A stretch of 64,000 nucleotides of DNA from Flammula alnicola. Lineage: Eukaryota; Basidiomycota; Agaricomycetes; Agaricales; Strophariaceae. Where the stretch lies: NCBI GenBank assembly GCA_015499995.1, contig JADNRV010000010.1, forward strand, positions 248,001-312,000, given 5' to 3'. Positions 22,638 to 35,352 of this stretch are shown in pieces. Numbering within the stretch: position 1 is the first letter of the stretch; each line of letters opens with the position of its first letter. The notes beneath the pieces are model-generated. The model was not told where the DNA came from, made no database searches, and saw only the letters and a program-made list of their open reading frames with translations. The translations under genes and the position numbers were made by a program.

Positions 22638-24846
22638 CTACGAAAGCCCCGCTGCCCACAGACCCAAACAAGAAATGCTCACGAGCGGGTCTATCTGCGC
22701 ACCTGAATCCAGAACCTGGGTGACAGAAATACCTGGAGACGGAAGACCGAGGTCCCGTATGCTGATGGACACAGAGAAGTAGTTCATATTAGTGGCAAGG
22801 ACGAGTGTCTCGGCGCCGACTTTCCATAAGCCGATGTCAACACGGTTGATAGTGACCTGCCGGAATGTCGCTGAGGGGTTGAGAATGAACGGGTTCATCT
22901 TTGGTAGCGATAAGGCCAGAAGAGAAGCCGAGGCTTTTATATCCGGTGTGGTGGGATCATCCCACGAAACAACACCTTTGCATCGTGGCTCGCGGTTAAT
23001 TGATGATCGAAGGCAGAGGAGGATCGGCGTACCAAGGCCACCGTGATTTATGCCCAACACGCTTTGCACTACGAATTCTGGACCAGTGGGGTATCTCTAA
23101 ATAGCGTCCAGGATTCAGTGTTAAGCTGAAATGTATTGGCAGACGCAAGCCAGGTTGCCACAGACCTTCCAATAACTGCACGTGGACCAAAGTTAGTTGA
23201 GAAAGCATAATGAAAGCAAGGAATACAACAGACGTGTCATTTCCAAATCCTTGGGGAACCGTCCAAACAGCTTTCGTTCGTTCCCAGCCATTAATGAAGT
23301 TGCGCTCTCTGAACTCGTCCATTCTCGTGGAAATGTCCTCGAAGGTTCCTTTGCAATTATCACAGCTGGAGGTATATCGCGCGTTAACTGGAACGTAATC
23401 ACTGCATGAATACTTAACGTTACAACGTACCCGCAATCTCCATAGTCTTCCGTACAAGGTGTGCCCCACTGACTCGAGAAAGTCGCATTGTTGCCAATCA
23501 TATAGGTGTCTTGGGATAAAACGTCCGCGCCGCTCGAGTATTCACTGTAACAAACTTTGTGAGCTCATGTTACCGAAAGTCTGATCATTCGTGATCACAT
23601 ACGTGAAAAAGTAATTCTCGCAGTTGAGGACCAAAGACACGGGGTGATAGCCTGCACCGCCACTACCGTCTCCTCCATCCAACGATTGGATGAGGTTGGA
23701 CGCTTTTAGTGTGGCATCCAGAGGGTCTGACGTCCCGTCCGGTTCGTCGCCAGTATACCAGATGAGTAAATTGGGTCTTGATTTGATGCGGTTGACTTCT
23801 TCAGTAACCGCGGTGGCATTCATATAGGTACTGTCATTGTGGGCGGAGATGAGTTGATGAAAGTTCATTTCCGCTGGGGTCGTAGCACCTACTTTCTCAT
23901 ATCATATATCAGATATAACCCTGCTTCCTGCATCTTATCTAGAACGATGTCGAGTGCAGTCAAGTTGTCAAAGGATGGGATTGGGTGGATCTAGGCGTAG
24001 CTTGTGAGAAACTCTGGATCTCGGAGAAAACTTGAAGAACAGACAATTGTAAACCTGAAAATGATACTTGAGCAATAAAATCAACAGGAGATTTCTATAG
24101 TATAGCATACCCTTGGGCTTTTAATTGGGCAGGGATTGTGAAGTCGTCGACCAAGTAGCCGCCAAACCCAGTATAGAATCCAATAGGGAAAACAGGGGCG
24201 AATGGTCCGCCTTTGCCATCTGCGGGTCTTGCTAACATTGCCCCAGTTCGCAAGTCCATCTTGGTGACGGATCCAATGTCAGCTGGGGGATCAGGGAGGA
24301 AGCTCAAAGAACCAGTAGCTTCAAACTTTTGAGAAGCAAACGTAGCGCTGCAAGATATGTTGTACGCCTGGACTCTGGGCTTCAGGAGGAAAGAGAAAAC
24401 AGTAAGGCATGCTTGGTCGCGTTGAGAGGGACGAGACCGCTGGTCAGCTTTTTCCCGTCGACGCTGACCGAAACAATCAGGGATTCCAAAGGAGAATTAA
24501 ACGCGGAAGGGGAAGAGAGATTGGGGCTCCGTTGGCGATCTCCGAAAAGGTAATTGGGGTATCGACTAGGATGGCGATATCGCTGGAAGCGGCTGAGTTC
24601 GCATCCTCAGCGAGATAGGGGCGTATAGCTGGTGAGCAACGAAGTGCTAATAATGGAGTACTGGAAGTCGCAGGTATGGGGAATTCACCGCCCGGGGCTA
24701 CCGGGGGGAGGCTGGCAAGGTAATGTTTCCCGCACCTATTGGGAACAATAAGAGATATTATTGATTTGGGTAAGAAGTTTGAGACCGCACCATGTCTGCG
24801 CTGAAGTGCCCACCGCCAGATACGCGAACGCCAACAGAGACAACAT
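22638..24846 (-). CDS. Secreted glycosidase-like protein, TIM-barrel type, frame broken
   Basis: The start at 24846 gives a signal peptide, MLSLLAFAYLAVGTSAQ, followed across an intron (donor GTGCGG) by TWCGKHY. An N-terminal beta domain (PGGEFPIPATSSTPLLALRC, DTPITFSEI, VQAYNISC) precedes a barrel-like domain: FPIGFYTGFGGYL, NLLIWYTGDEPDG, VSLVLNCENY, DVLSQDTYMIGNN, then INHGGLG and VVSWDDPTTPDI near the end. The pattern resembles an uncharacterised family of secreted glycoside hydrolases common in mushrooms; substrate and CAZy number are not known to me. Possible catalytic acids are the E or D of TGDEPDG. Two frame changes without introns, near 24510 and 24405, suggest one-base errors or decay. 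Confidence 0.6.
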
Positions 24847-27800
24847 GCTGATACGTCGTCCCAGCGGTTTGAAGGCAGAAACCAACGACAAGCTCACATT
24901 CCCCACGAAAAGTTGCTTAAGTATCAATGTAGACTGAGTCTTCGGTACGACCCATGTGTGAAGAAGCGTCGATACACATGGCGCAGGTCACCCCACCCAA
25001 GTCCTGTGGTTCTCTGCAGAGACATGGAGGTTGAAATGTTGACTGTTGGCACTGAAAGCCTTCGTTCTTCCGATAAGTACGTTGCACAGAATAAAATAAA
25101 ACACAGCTCCACCTAGTTGATAATATAATAAGTACGGGACATGGCCAGCGAATTGATAGATCGTCGGCGTATGGGGGGCTGCAACATGGATTAGGATCGC
25201 CACTAACGTTAGCAACCTTTCAACGTCGAGTGGCTCATGTGTTTCATGCTTCGTAGATGTCAAGGATTGGATGAAAGAAGATTGGCTGTGAACTAGCTTC
25301 AAGGATATCCCTGGATATTCCGAAAACCACGGTGATCACATGGAATCTCGGCAAAGTCTGCCGTTCGCCCCGCCGGCGTTGCCGAATTCATTGAGTTGTC
25401 CAAAGTACTGATACTGCTCAGCTCTTTCCACTGCATGGAATGGATTTGCTTACATTTTATGTTCCATATATTTGAGGTGACCTATTCGTTGAGAAGGTAT
25501 ATCGTGGTTTGGTATCGGAGTTGCTGTGTGCTGGTCCGGGCTGAGCGGCTGCTGGAGTTAAATCCGTGCCGCCGCCGGGCCGTTGAATCCTGCGTGCCTA
25601 AGTGAGCGCTTCTACAGCTATAAATTAATTGCGGTCCCGTACAGGATTGTTGTTGAGAATCCTCGCAACCAATAGAGCAGGAGGCTATTATGGAGGAATT
25701 ATTTGCATGCAGAACGCTGACATATGTAAGGCCTAGCATGAGTTTGGATATTCTTTGAAAGAATGATTGAACTTTAGGCGCCGAGAGTCTGGACTCTGTT
25801 AGTAGGCCTTCAAAGCTTCAAGAACTGGAAACTGAATATGACATTAAACCATGCAACTTAAGCAAAAACCCTCTGATCTACATATTAGAATATCTCGCAC
25901 CAGGACAACGCATCATCCAGCTGCAGGTACCATTATCACGACTTGAAATGGCATGAGGATTTTCCTTCTCAGATACCGTTCTTTTCATGTTCGATTTTGA
26001 TTGAATTCCGCCGATCTATTGACGATATTAGGCATCATTTATCGCCTCTAAAGTACCTTCACGATATCAATTCACCACGCTACGCCTTGTAAGATAGACA
26101 GCCACTGTATTGTCTGACACTCCCCCTACGCGGTATCGTACCCGGCCTGGGAATTTTACATGTTGGCAGATCGTCAAGTTGGTTCTAGTCTACGCAGCGC
26201 AGCACTGCGAGTCTCGCTACTTGGGACTGCCATAATAATAACTGTGCGGCAATGCAGCGTCGAAGCTGATCCCGAGGCTTCGATTGTCTTGGCTTAAAGT
26301 CTCGAACAGCGTCGCTCGATCGTTCAGGAAGAAATTACGCATTCAGGTATGTCATTCGCAAGGCTTTATCTTTTGTATATTGAAATTATTCTTCATCAAG
26401 ACAGTCAAGTCCGCGTCGAGCCGGCGAAGTCTGAACGACGAGATGTTCGTCCTATCATAAAGGAAAGAAAATATTCATGATCAGACTGATTGAGAGGGAC
26501 TGAGCAATAGTATTGATGTTCTATCGGTCAATGAGTTGCCGTGCGTTGTGTGAGACCCTACTAATTAAAGACAGTGTGCTCGCTGACGGTGTCAGTCAGC
26601 GGCCTATCTATTAAACCGAGAGACATACAGAGCGGCGTTCCGGCGCGCCTTGCTGTGGATATGGCCCGAACCCTTGGCCTTGGATTAGGAATCGCGCCCT
26701 CAAACATCGGGTAGACGGGAATCATTGACACTAAGCCGGACAGTGGGAAGAGCGCCACGGGTACGCTATCGCTTGGATGGGTTGTAGAGAAGGAGAAGGA
26801 GAACGCCAGCGTATTATACTTATTCCTGGAGAAGAGTGATCGGTCATCAACGTCCTGCTGGACGTTTTAGCTTGAGCCTTGCGGAAACCGACCTCGATGT
26901 CCGCCCAGTCACCGACATAGTATGGTTAGATGACAGATGCCCTCGAGTAAGATATAGTGTTTTTTGCAGTTTTAATAACTTGACGCCGTCGGGAACGCAA
27001 GAAGTGGTGGGTTTTTGAAGAAAAGATGGCATTCCATTGTGCATCTTCAAGCTTCAGTGCTGGCTGGTCCAATCTAAAAATAACTTCCCGAGCCATTTTT
27101 AATCACGATATCGATTGCGGATGCGATTCCATAGATTATTTCGAGTGTGAGTTCATCATATTTCGCCATTCGCCTCCATTCGCGGCGGTAGTCCCATTTA
27201 GGCTAAGTAAAAGGTGGGAGGGGCCTCCCGAAAGATTGGATTTTAGTGTGTGTATGAGATCGGGAAACGTGAAACGGCGAGAGGCTCCCGCACCTTGCTG
27301 ACTATTTGTGTACACCGGAGCATTGGTTGCATTGAAAATTTTAACTTATCATAAGTCCTATCCGAGCCTTTGGCGCTGGACGGCGAGGAATTTGATCTCA
27401 TAAAGACGTGTCCGACCCAAGAATAAAATGACAATTCTCAAGGCGTGGTGTCTGAGGTCTCCCGAGGGTTTGGGTTAGGCTGGAGTGAAATTACCGTCTC
27501 TGTATGTAAATTCCACGTATTTCTGAAGTAAATACTCACCTTAAAATTACCTACGATGTGCGTTGCATCCATATTGCCAGCTTAAGAGTACGATTAGGTC
27601 CCTCGAAGGCCCTCCGCAGTTCCACTACACCAAGTAAAAAATCGCGAAGTACTCGTACACTGGCCACCACGTTCGCCGCGGAGACTCGGTCTCCGGAGAT
27701 CTAGAATTCATCGTGCATACACGGTGGTTCGAGACGAATAGGGTTCTGTCTTAGGATAAAGTTGGAGTTATCGCGAGGTCTGAACCGTGCAGCATATAAT

Positions 27801-28461
27801 ATGTTCCGGAAATGCCATTCGGAGATGAATCTTACCAGCTGGACTGAGGACTTAATTGGAAGAATGCTTGTGGGCAGAAATGGGCCGGCGGTCCGTAAAT
27901 TGCTCTGCAGGGCTAATTCATTTTGACTTCTGCTCCGGGTTTGCGATAAGATGGAGGACAGGAATATGTAAAAAAAAGGCGTGCGTGCGTACCTTTGGGG
28001 ATTATCGGTGCTTCGGGAGCATATATCTTATCGAAGTATCAAGCGTGGTTTAGTCTGTTCGCAAGCAGAAACCGTCCCAGTCGCGGTCCTGGCGTCGATT
28101 CATGGTCAGCGACGAAAAGACGGCTTGTATGTTCGCAAGAAGATAACCCAGTCACCGTCCCAGTGACGTGCGATCACAGCGGCGGTCAGATTGGCGCTCT
28201 AGTAGGTTTCGCCGTTGTCCTGTTTCCAGACATGCGCACGCCGGCGCCGTAGGGCAGCTGGTTTCGGGCTTAGAGCCCGACTCTGGGTAGATCTTGATCT
28301 CCAAAATCGGTGATGCATGGAGACGTCCACCGTAGACTCCAGGTCGCCGTTTCACGAATCACAGTCGTGGTCGCTCCTGCACTATGCATGAATTCAGAAG
28401 AGCGAAAGCCAAGAGACACCCTGAACTTGACCTGTGCGTGAGTCTGCTATACAGTATGATA
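24847..28461. other. Long gene-poor stretch
   Basis: About 3.6 kb without a convincing coding region. ORFs are short, lack family motifs and do not chain into a spliced gene that I can recognise. No RNA gene or long repeat was identified. Confidence 0.5.
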
Positions 28462-28627
28462 CAGTCGAACCCTCATAACCCATACTCTGATAACCATAAC
28501 CCTCATATCCATAGGTTTTAGCGGCTACCAAACCGAGATTTACACCAAATTGACCTCTCGTAACCCATAACCCCCATAACCATAGCGTGGCCGTCCACCG
28601 AGGGTATGGTTAAGAGAGGTTCGACTG
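28462..28627. mobile_element. pogo/Tigger-type MITE, 166 bases
   Basis: Imperfect terminal inverted repeats begin CAGTCGAACC at both ends and are flanked by TA duplications (28460-28461 and 28628-28629). TA targets and CAGT termini are typical of pogo-like Tc1/mariner transposons. The inside has repeats of the type 'cataaccctcataacc' and no coding capacity. Confidence 0.65.
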
Positions 28628-29590
28628 TACTCACGTCATGACAGAGCCTGAGGAAAGCCTACAAGGCATGTTTTTCCTGAAGTGTTAAAATTCAGATGAC
28701 GGACAGAGAGGTCTAGGCAGATGACGTTATTTCCTTCAGACTGTGGTTGCTGAACAGGAAGGCACGTCCAGAATATGGGCTTTCGGTTGGGAAGTTGGGG
28801 CCCTCCGAATTTGGTTACACGGAGAATGGAGAAGTGCCCAGCAGAGAGTGTCATGGGAGCGATATCTTCTTGGATCTGATAATCTGATACATAAGGTGAC
28901 ATGACCCAGATAAACAGACATTTCTTTCGTAGGCAATTTGGAAACTGTATCGTATTTCTTCTTGTCACTTGAGCCCAGATTTAAAGCGAGTACATATGGT
29001 AAAGGACTCACATACATCGTTCCCTGTCAGTGTGTGGAGCAGTGAGATTAAAGGTGGAGATGAAGTCGTTCTGCGACAGCGCCGCAGGAAAATATAGTAC
29101 CTATGTGAAAGGATGGTGCAGGATTGGGAAAGTCATGACCAACGAAGTTTCATTGGTCATGATGCCCATGAAGACTTTCCTTTGTAATGTCGGCAAGAAT
29201 CAAGGAGATTGAGTTTGATTGACATTGCGCGGAAACTTCCAACACTACTGAGAGGTGGTCAGCCGGTGAAATAAGCTCGAGAATGTGCGCGGCCGGGAAT
29301 TGGGAGGGAATTGAGACGTTTTTGGGTCCTTCAGTGATATGTTTTCGTCGGTGGTCTCCCAGTTGTAAAAGGTGTAGGGAAGTTGAAGGAGGTAAAAAGT
29401 TGGTAAAAAGACTGAATTATATCCAAGCCAAGTAACCAGCAACTTGGATCCGGTGGCAAGTGTTGGAAACCAGGAGATTGGTGTGGGACATGATGAAAGA
29501 TGTGGGAAAGGATCCACAGGATTGGATTGTTGTTGTTTTCACGGACGAACCCTAAGTAATGCCAACGACGACAGAGCCGTAGCTTAATAC
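28628..29590. other. Intergenic, no gene recognised
   Basis: Weak minus-strand ORFs near 28640-29020 and 29245-29600 lack recognisable motifs. A small inverted repeat (CATGACCAA and TTGGTCATG around a 10-base loop) lies near 29133-29162. Confidence 0.4.
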
Positions 29591-32500
29591 ATGCCTCTGG
29601 CACAAATGGATCACAGCATCCCCCAGTCCCTCCCCTCCTCGTATCTCACCGACCACGACGACCAGCAGAGCGCCCCCATTCTCACAGGAACAAGCGTCAT
29701 GACCGGCCACTACGCGTATGATAGAGACCGATTGTGAGTCCTTGTTTTTAAAATCATGGGCTGCTCCGAGTCCTTGGATATGGGTCGCTCGGTCTCTCGT
29801 TGTCTACGGACAGCGATGAATGTCTTCGTAATTCTCCCATCCAAGTCACGGATGCTCTTGATCCTCCAAGCGCGAGGTTTGCAACGTTTGGTGTGGGAGA
29901 GACCCCACCCCAAATCCAAGACTCTGCCCCTCCGTCGCAGAAAGACCAAAAAGTTGTCTCTCTTTTATATCTCTATCATCAAATTCCAGGACAACGCTGA
30001 CAATTTCCCTCTTTCCCTATATCTGCCGTGCTCTGCTCGTTCTTGTTCGTGATTACCCATGACGATCCCCCAATTCCATGGATGTTCCGTTATCAACACC
30101 TACGATCCCGGGCGACGCAGGATATATGAGCTCATCGTACGTCAAGAACCGAAGCAGGCTCGTATGTGTGGTGTGGGTGGCAAAGGTACGTGCAGTCTTA
30201 CACTTCCCCACACTTGTGTAAGGACTGACCCTCAACGTCGTCGTCGTCAGCTGACCGTCGACCCATCGACCCCCCTCCCATCGTCCAACTGCGAGTCATA
30301 GACCCCGTCGCACAACAAGCCGGCGCATCGAACACCACACCCTCAAGGCGGCGGCGGAATAGCTCGACAGGTTCTGCGCCTGATTCTCCTACCCCAAGCT
30401 CAAGCTCGACCGCCAGGCCCCACTCGGACGAAGCCATGGACGCTGCGAGCTACGCCCAGTCCTTCCTCCAAAACCCTACTACTTCATGTTCGCCAGTCTC
30501 GCACGCCCAGATGACGATAACGAGTTGCACTGGCTCAAGGTGAGACTGATCTTATCAAGTCTCATCTAACATTGTTTATCATTGTCTATCAGGATGGACG
30601 CACTAGGTGTACCACAGGGTCGGTTGTGTCGTCGCTGTACCACCTCAAAGATCCTCAACATAACAATGAAGGTTTGTCAATCATTATAATAATCATTTTT
30701 ATCCCTCTCTGATATCGTATATAGATGCTGGGTTTTTTGTCTTCCCCGATCTCAGTGTCCGAACAGAGGGAAGTTATCGGTTAAAACTGAGTCTATTTGA
30801 AGTCGTATCGTGAGTGTCCTCTTCTTTTTTCCTTTTTCGCTCTTTTGTTCTGCCTTCATTGCGTAACGTTAAGCTTCTTACTTACTCATCTTCGATGGGT
30901 CGTACGGCACCACGTACTTCGAGTTTCCACCAACTCTTCGAGCGAGGCTCGTAGTGCCACCTTGTGGTGCTGATGGATATACACTTTAACTTATCGTTGT
31001 CAATCGGGCTTTGGTGGTATCCCTTTCCGACCACCTCCCGTTCTCAACCTGTCTCTGCCTCCTGCTGACGCTTTTATGCTTCCAAATCGTATTTATGTCT
31101 TGTCGCGTTTATTTTTATTTAACATTTCTTCTATTTAAGTGAACCTTTAACTATCAACTTTTTATCTCAGAAACAATGTACGACACTGTAAATCCATATA
31201 TTCCGCCCCATTCTACGTCTACACCGCAAAGAAATTCCCTGGATGGAAGGTAACCTCATTTCATGTCTTACTATCTCGATTTTTCGTTAACGCCCCGTAT
31301 AGAATCGACTCCACTCTCTTGTTCCCTCGCCGATCAAGGAATCAAGATTCGCATTCGAAAAGACATTCGTGTGCGCAAGCGACCTATACCGGCGCTGAGC
31401 CAGCCCATGCCGATGAATGTGGATGATTCTGACAACGATGACGACGAGGACGCCGGGACGAATCGGCCCCGCCCCAAACGGCGGGAATCGAAACGACCAG
31501 GATGGACGAGAGTGTGGATTTGGGTGGGTCCACTCCTGGCGTGGGGCCGGCGCCTGGTCTAGCACCTGTGCCGCAACAGCAGCAGCCGTGGCCGCCTGTA
31601 GCATCAATGAACCCGAGTCTGGGACCAGCGATTCCACCCCGCCGCCCCCTGCAGTCATTCCTCCGCCTCCGAAAGCTGGCCAGGAACCGCCAGCGAATGT
31701 TGGTATGCACCCTCCTCCGGGTGCCCTTCCTGGACCTAGTGTGTTTGACGGCCGCGGTGGTGGATTTATTTCTTTCGATGTTCCACAGCAACAACAGCCA
31801 ACCGCAACCACAACCGCAACAGGCACCCATTCCCCAGCCCCAGGCAATTCCGCAGGGTCCTCCGCTTCAGTACAGGGATCCTAGCCAACCGCCTCCGCCC
31901 CAGCAGCAGCCTCCTCAAGCTTTACCTCCTCATCCTCAGCAGTACGCTTCTCAGCCGCCGCCTCCTCCTCCGCCTCCTCAGCAGCAGCAGCAGCACCTAT
32001 GGCACCCCAACATGTCCCTCTCCCGCCACACGGAATGCCACCTCATGCTGCCCCGCCTCCCCCCCACCTCAGGGATATGTACCTTACCCACAGTGGGGTG
32101 CACCTCCTCCCCCCGCAACAGTCTGTATATGATCCTTATTACCACCATCACCATCAGCAGCAGCAGCAGCAGGCCGGTATGCACCCGCATTACGCGGCTT
32201 ACGCGCAACAGTCTATGCCTCCTCCGCCACCACCTGGAAGATATGATTATTCTGGACTATGTATGCTCAGCAGCCCCGCCGCCGCATGCGATGCCGCAGT
32301 ATGGATATTATGAGCAACCTCCGCCGCCCCAGGCGCATCCGCACCACCAGCAGATGGCTCAGCCGCCGCCTCCTTCGCACCAGCAAGGCCCGCCACCGCC
32401 TCCTGGACACGCGATCCCGCCGCCTCCGCAGTACGCAACCCCTGCTCCACCACCCGCCCAGGCACCGCGTCGCCCAGCACCGTCCCGCCCCCGCTAGCGC

Positions 32501-33348
32501 CCCATCCCTCCGTGGCCGCGACGCCCACATACGATTACACCTCGTATCGGGCGCCAACGGGATCGCCGCAGCCACGGCCGCCATATGGGCACCCAGCGCA
32601 GGCCCCGTATGCGCAGCCGTATCCCATGCACCCGCCACCACCCCCGATGCAGCCGCGCCACAACCCGTACGGCCCGCCGCCGCCGTACGCGTACGCATAT
32701 GGTGCGCCGCCCAACCCGAACCCGAGTCAGCCCGAGTGGGGCACCCCGCCCGGGTTCGGCGTCCCTCCTGGGCCGACGAATCCGTGGGGTGATGCGTATG
32801 CGGGCCAGCAGCAGCAGGCTCCGCCGCATCAGCAGATGCATCATCCTCAGCAGCCGCAGCCTCAACACCTGCAACAACAGCAACAACAACAGCCTCAGCA
32901 CCCACAGCAGGCGCCGGCGCACCAGCAGCCCCAGCATCAACAGCAGCAGCAGCCAGCCGTCAGGTCAGCAGGTGCAGACCTCGCCTTCTGTGCCGTCCGC
33001 GTCGCCGTCCAGTGTGCTGGTAGGCGCCGTTGGGAGTCCTGGTGATCGAATTCAGCTAGCCCCCTTCTTCGAGGCGGAGGAGGCAACCATGGAGGCAGCA
33101 GCAGTCCGGTGCTAGGGCACACGGGTGTCTCGTCTTCTTCTGTGGGTGGGGGGTATCCGGTAATCCAGCTGAGGAGCAGTAGCCGGACGGGATATTCATC
33201 GGGCAGCTCGAGTCGCGAGAGGGAACGAGAGAGGGAGAGGGATGAACTGCGCGTTTCTGGGCGAGATAGAGACAGAGATGGCGATAGATATTCTGGCAAG
33301 AAGAATCCGCTGAGTATTGGGAGTATCATTTCGGATGATGGGCGGTAG
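29591..33348 (+). CDS. Velvet-domain transcription regulator with long Pro/Gln-rich tail
   Basis: Velvet proteins are nuclear DNA-binding regulators of development and secondary metabolism that act as dimers. Exons: 29591-29733, 30121-30185, 30251-30539, 30593-30671, 30725-30809, 31171-31249 and 31303-33348. Velvet motifs run YELIVRQEPKQARMCG, KADRRPIDPPPIVQLRV, a low-complexity insert, YYFMFASLARPDDDNELH, a stretch ending FFVFPDLSVRTEGSYRLKLS, RHCKSIYSAPFYVYTAKKFP and STPLSCSLADQGIKIRIRKD. The first intron is long (387 bases). The tail of more than 600 residues is rich in Pro, Gln and His and ends with an Arg/Asp/Glu-rich stretch and SIGSIISDDGR. The frame changes near 30475 and 31241 and several times in the C-rich tail, always consistent with one lost base. 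Confidence 0.85.
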
Positions 33349-34401
33349 ATGGATGGATGGATGATGTTTTTTTTTCTCGTTCTTTGTGATCCTTAATCTC
33401 CTCCATTACTTGCCTGTGCTTTCCATGCATCAACCGCACTTTTACATTTATGCTGTCTTTTTCCTTTTTTTTCCGTCTTGTTTTCGGATTTCCTCTGGCT
33501 TTGTCGATTTCTTTTTCTCCCTGCAATCTACCTCATCTCCCAGTTGGATACAATCTCATGTTCAACAGCCATACAACTACCCCAAATTCAGCTAGTAACT
33601 CTTGGATATCTTCCTTCCTCTCTCTCCCCTACATCGTTTCTCTTCTTCGGATCCACACCTGCACGCTACACTGTATATACTTCAACAGATGATGTGTACT
33701 TCAATAAATTAAAGTGTAGTATGACTGTATATACTTAGAGACTTCATTGCTTACCTCTGCCTTCAAAACCAAATCAGAAGCCCTAAGCCGCAGGCATTTG
33801 AGCTCGATTCCAGGTCCTCTCTTGATTCTCTGCTAATTTCTTCTTCGTTCTGCGGCATGCATGTTGAATCCTTCTATCTGAATCACCACCGCAAGAAAAG
33901 TGTCTGGTCTACGCTGTCCTGTTTATTGGTCGGTAGCGCTTGGAGTTTCATCCATATCCTCAATGTTATAGCTTTCGTTGGTGTAGAGCATGTAATATAT
34001 TATATTCCTCTGAATTTATCGTCCATCATATATGCATCATCGTCTATCATATATGCATCATAGGTAATGAATAACTTATAGATTTTGATTCCCCGTGAGA
34101 TGCACTTGGGCAACTTCTCCGAGGGGTTCGAACTAGATTGCCAACCCAGTGTGGTCAAGGAAGAAAAACGAGGTCCTGAAAGTAATTCATCGATGGCTGA
34201 CCAGGTCTCCTCTGCCTCACTGCCTAAGCGATAAAGGGGCCGTCGAATCTAATGTCAGTCAGCGCATCTCCAGATACTCCACTTAGGAGATGTGGAAGCA
34301 TCGGAAAACAATCAGAAGAATATCCTAAGTCAAAGCTCTGAACACCATTGTTTGACGAAAGGTCCACATTGTCGAGAAAGAGAGCTATTTAGACGGAATA
34401 T
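33349..34401. other. Intergenic, no gene recognised
   Basis: T-rich sequence follows the velvet gene and is probably its 3' UTR. Short tandem copies of 'catcatatatgcatcatcgt' type occur near 34022-34062. Nothing else was recognised. Confidence 0.4.
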
Positions 34402-35352
34402 TTAAATACGTTCAGTTGCTTTGAAATAACATCTTGACGGAAAATGCTTACAGATAGCTTCGCTCTGACGAAATCCCACTTCCAAAAAAAGAAGAGAGGA
34501 ATCAAGGAACTGCATATACAATGAAAGGATGGCAAACTTGTCGGTTGTGATATGGTCGATTTGTCCGAGCTTCAGGGTATGCAGTACAGCTTTGCTTCGG
34601 AGCAGCCAGCGAAACATGAGTTGACTGCTGTTTAGTTGTAAAGTGCTGTATCCGGGGTTTGAAAGGTCGAGAACCTGAAGCGACTTTGGTGGAGGTTGTA
34701 AGAATGTAGGGTCATCCTCTAAATGACTATCTCCACGGCTGTCGTTGTGGTATGACAGGGTCACCAGCGAGGAGAATGCACAAATGGATGCCATATGTTC
34801 AGTGAATGATGAAAACAATGGGTAGATCAATTCTAGGTGCGTGATTTGGTCGGTGAACTGGTGTACCCTGATCATTGATCCCCAGGAGTCGGCTGTGTGA
34901 TGATTGCCAACTTCCGTGCATGACAAGGATGTTACGGACACCAATTTTGGAAGATGAGGAAGTAGTGGGTCGAGCCATCCATGCATCCAGTATCCCTGTC
35001 CGCTCCCGTCGTCATCGCTGGCATAGATTTCGAGTTCCTGTATAGAGGTGGCGAATGTGCAGGAAGAATGACCCAGCAACTTTGTAAATGGGATGAACTG
35101 GCCAACGTATGAATTCCCGACGAAAGCAAGAGAAACAGAACGGAAGAGATGGTGGCGGCTAGCAGGAAGCCAAGCTTTGCAGACCAAACCGCATGATTTC
35201 AAGGCTTTTCGATCGTCATGTAGATGATCGATGAATAGATCGATAAGTTCTTGAGGGACGTCTTTCTGCGACTGCCTCGATTTGCGTATATCGCCTGTTT
35301 GGACCAGTTGATAGACCCAACCTTGATATGACAGCATAAACTCACTTCGCAT
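34402..35352 (-). CDS. F-box protein
   Basis: An F-box motif near residues 33-75 (VPQELIDLFIDHLHDDRKAL, CGLVCKAWLPASRHHLFRSV) is followed by an LRR-like region with hydrophobic repeats (SIQELEIYAS, LVSVTSLSCTEV, ITHLELIYPLF, LQVLDLSNPG, LHTLKLGQID). F-box proteins recruit targets to SCF ubiquitin ligases through Skp1. This architecture is one of the largest families in mushroom genomes. The whole 316-residue reading is one exon. The true start may be a later codon or an upstream exon, because the F-box usually lies closer to the N-terminus. The specific target is unknown. Confidence 0.75.
   Translation of the reverse strand: MRSEFMLSYQGWVYQLVQTGDIRKSRQSQKDVPQELIDLFIDHLHDDRKALKSCGLVCKAWLPASRHHLFRSVSLAFVGNSYVGQFIPFTKLLGHSSCTFATSIQELEIYASDDDGSGQGYWMHGWLDPLLPHLPKLVSVTSLSCTEVGNHHTADSWGSMIRVHQFTDQITHLELIYPLFSSFTEHMASICAFSSLVTLSYHNDSRGDSHLEDDPTFLQPPPKSLQVLDLSNPGYSTLQLNSSQLMFRWLLRSKAVLHTLKLGQIDHITTDKFAILSLYMQFLDSSLLFLEVGFRQSEAICKHFPSRCYFKATERI

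Noticed and set aside
25530..25610. tRNA-like stretch with GGCTGAGCGGCTG and TTGAATCC
   Set aside because: The arms do not pair into a cloverleaf.
31384..32940. Long minus-strand ORFs opposite the velvet tail
   Set aside because: They are by-products of the C-rich repetitive coding strand.
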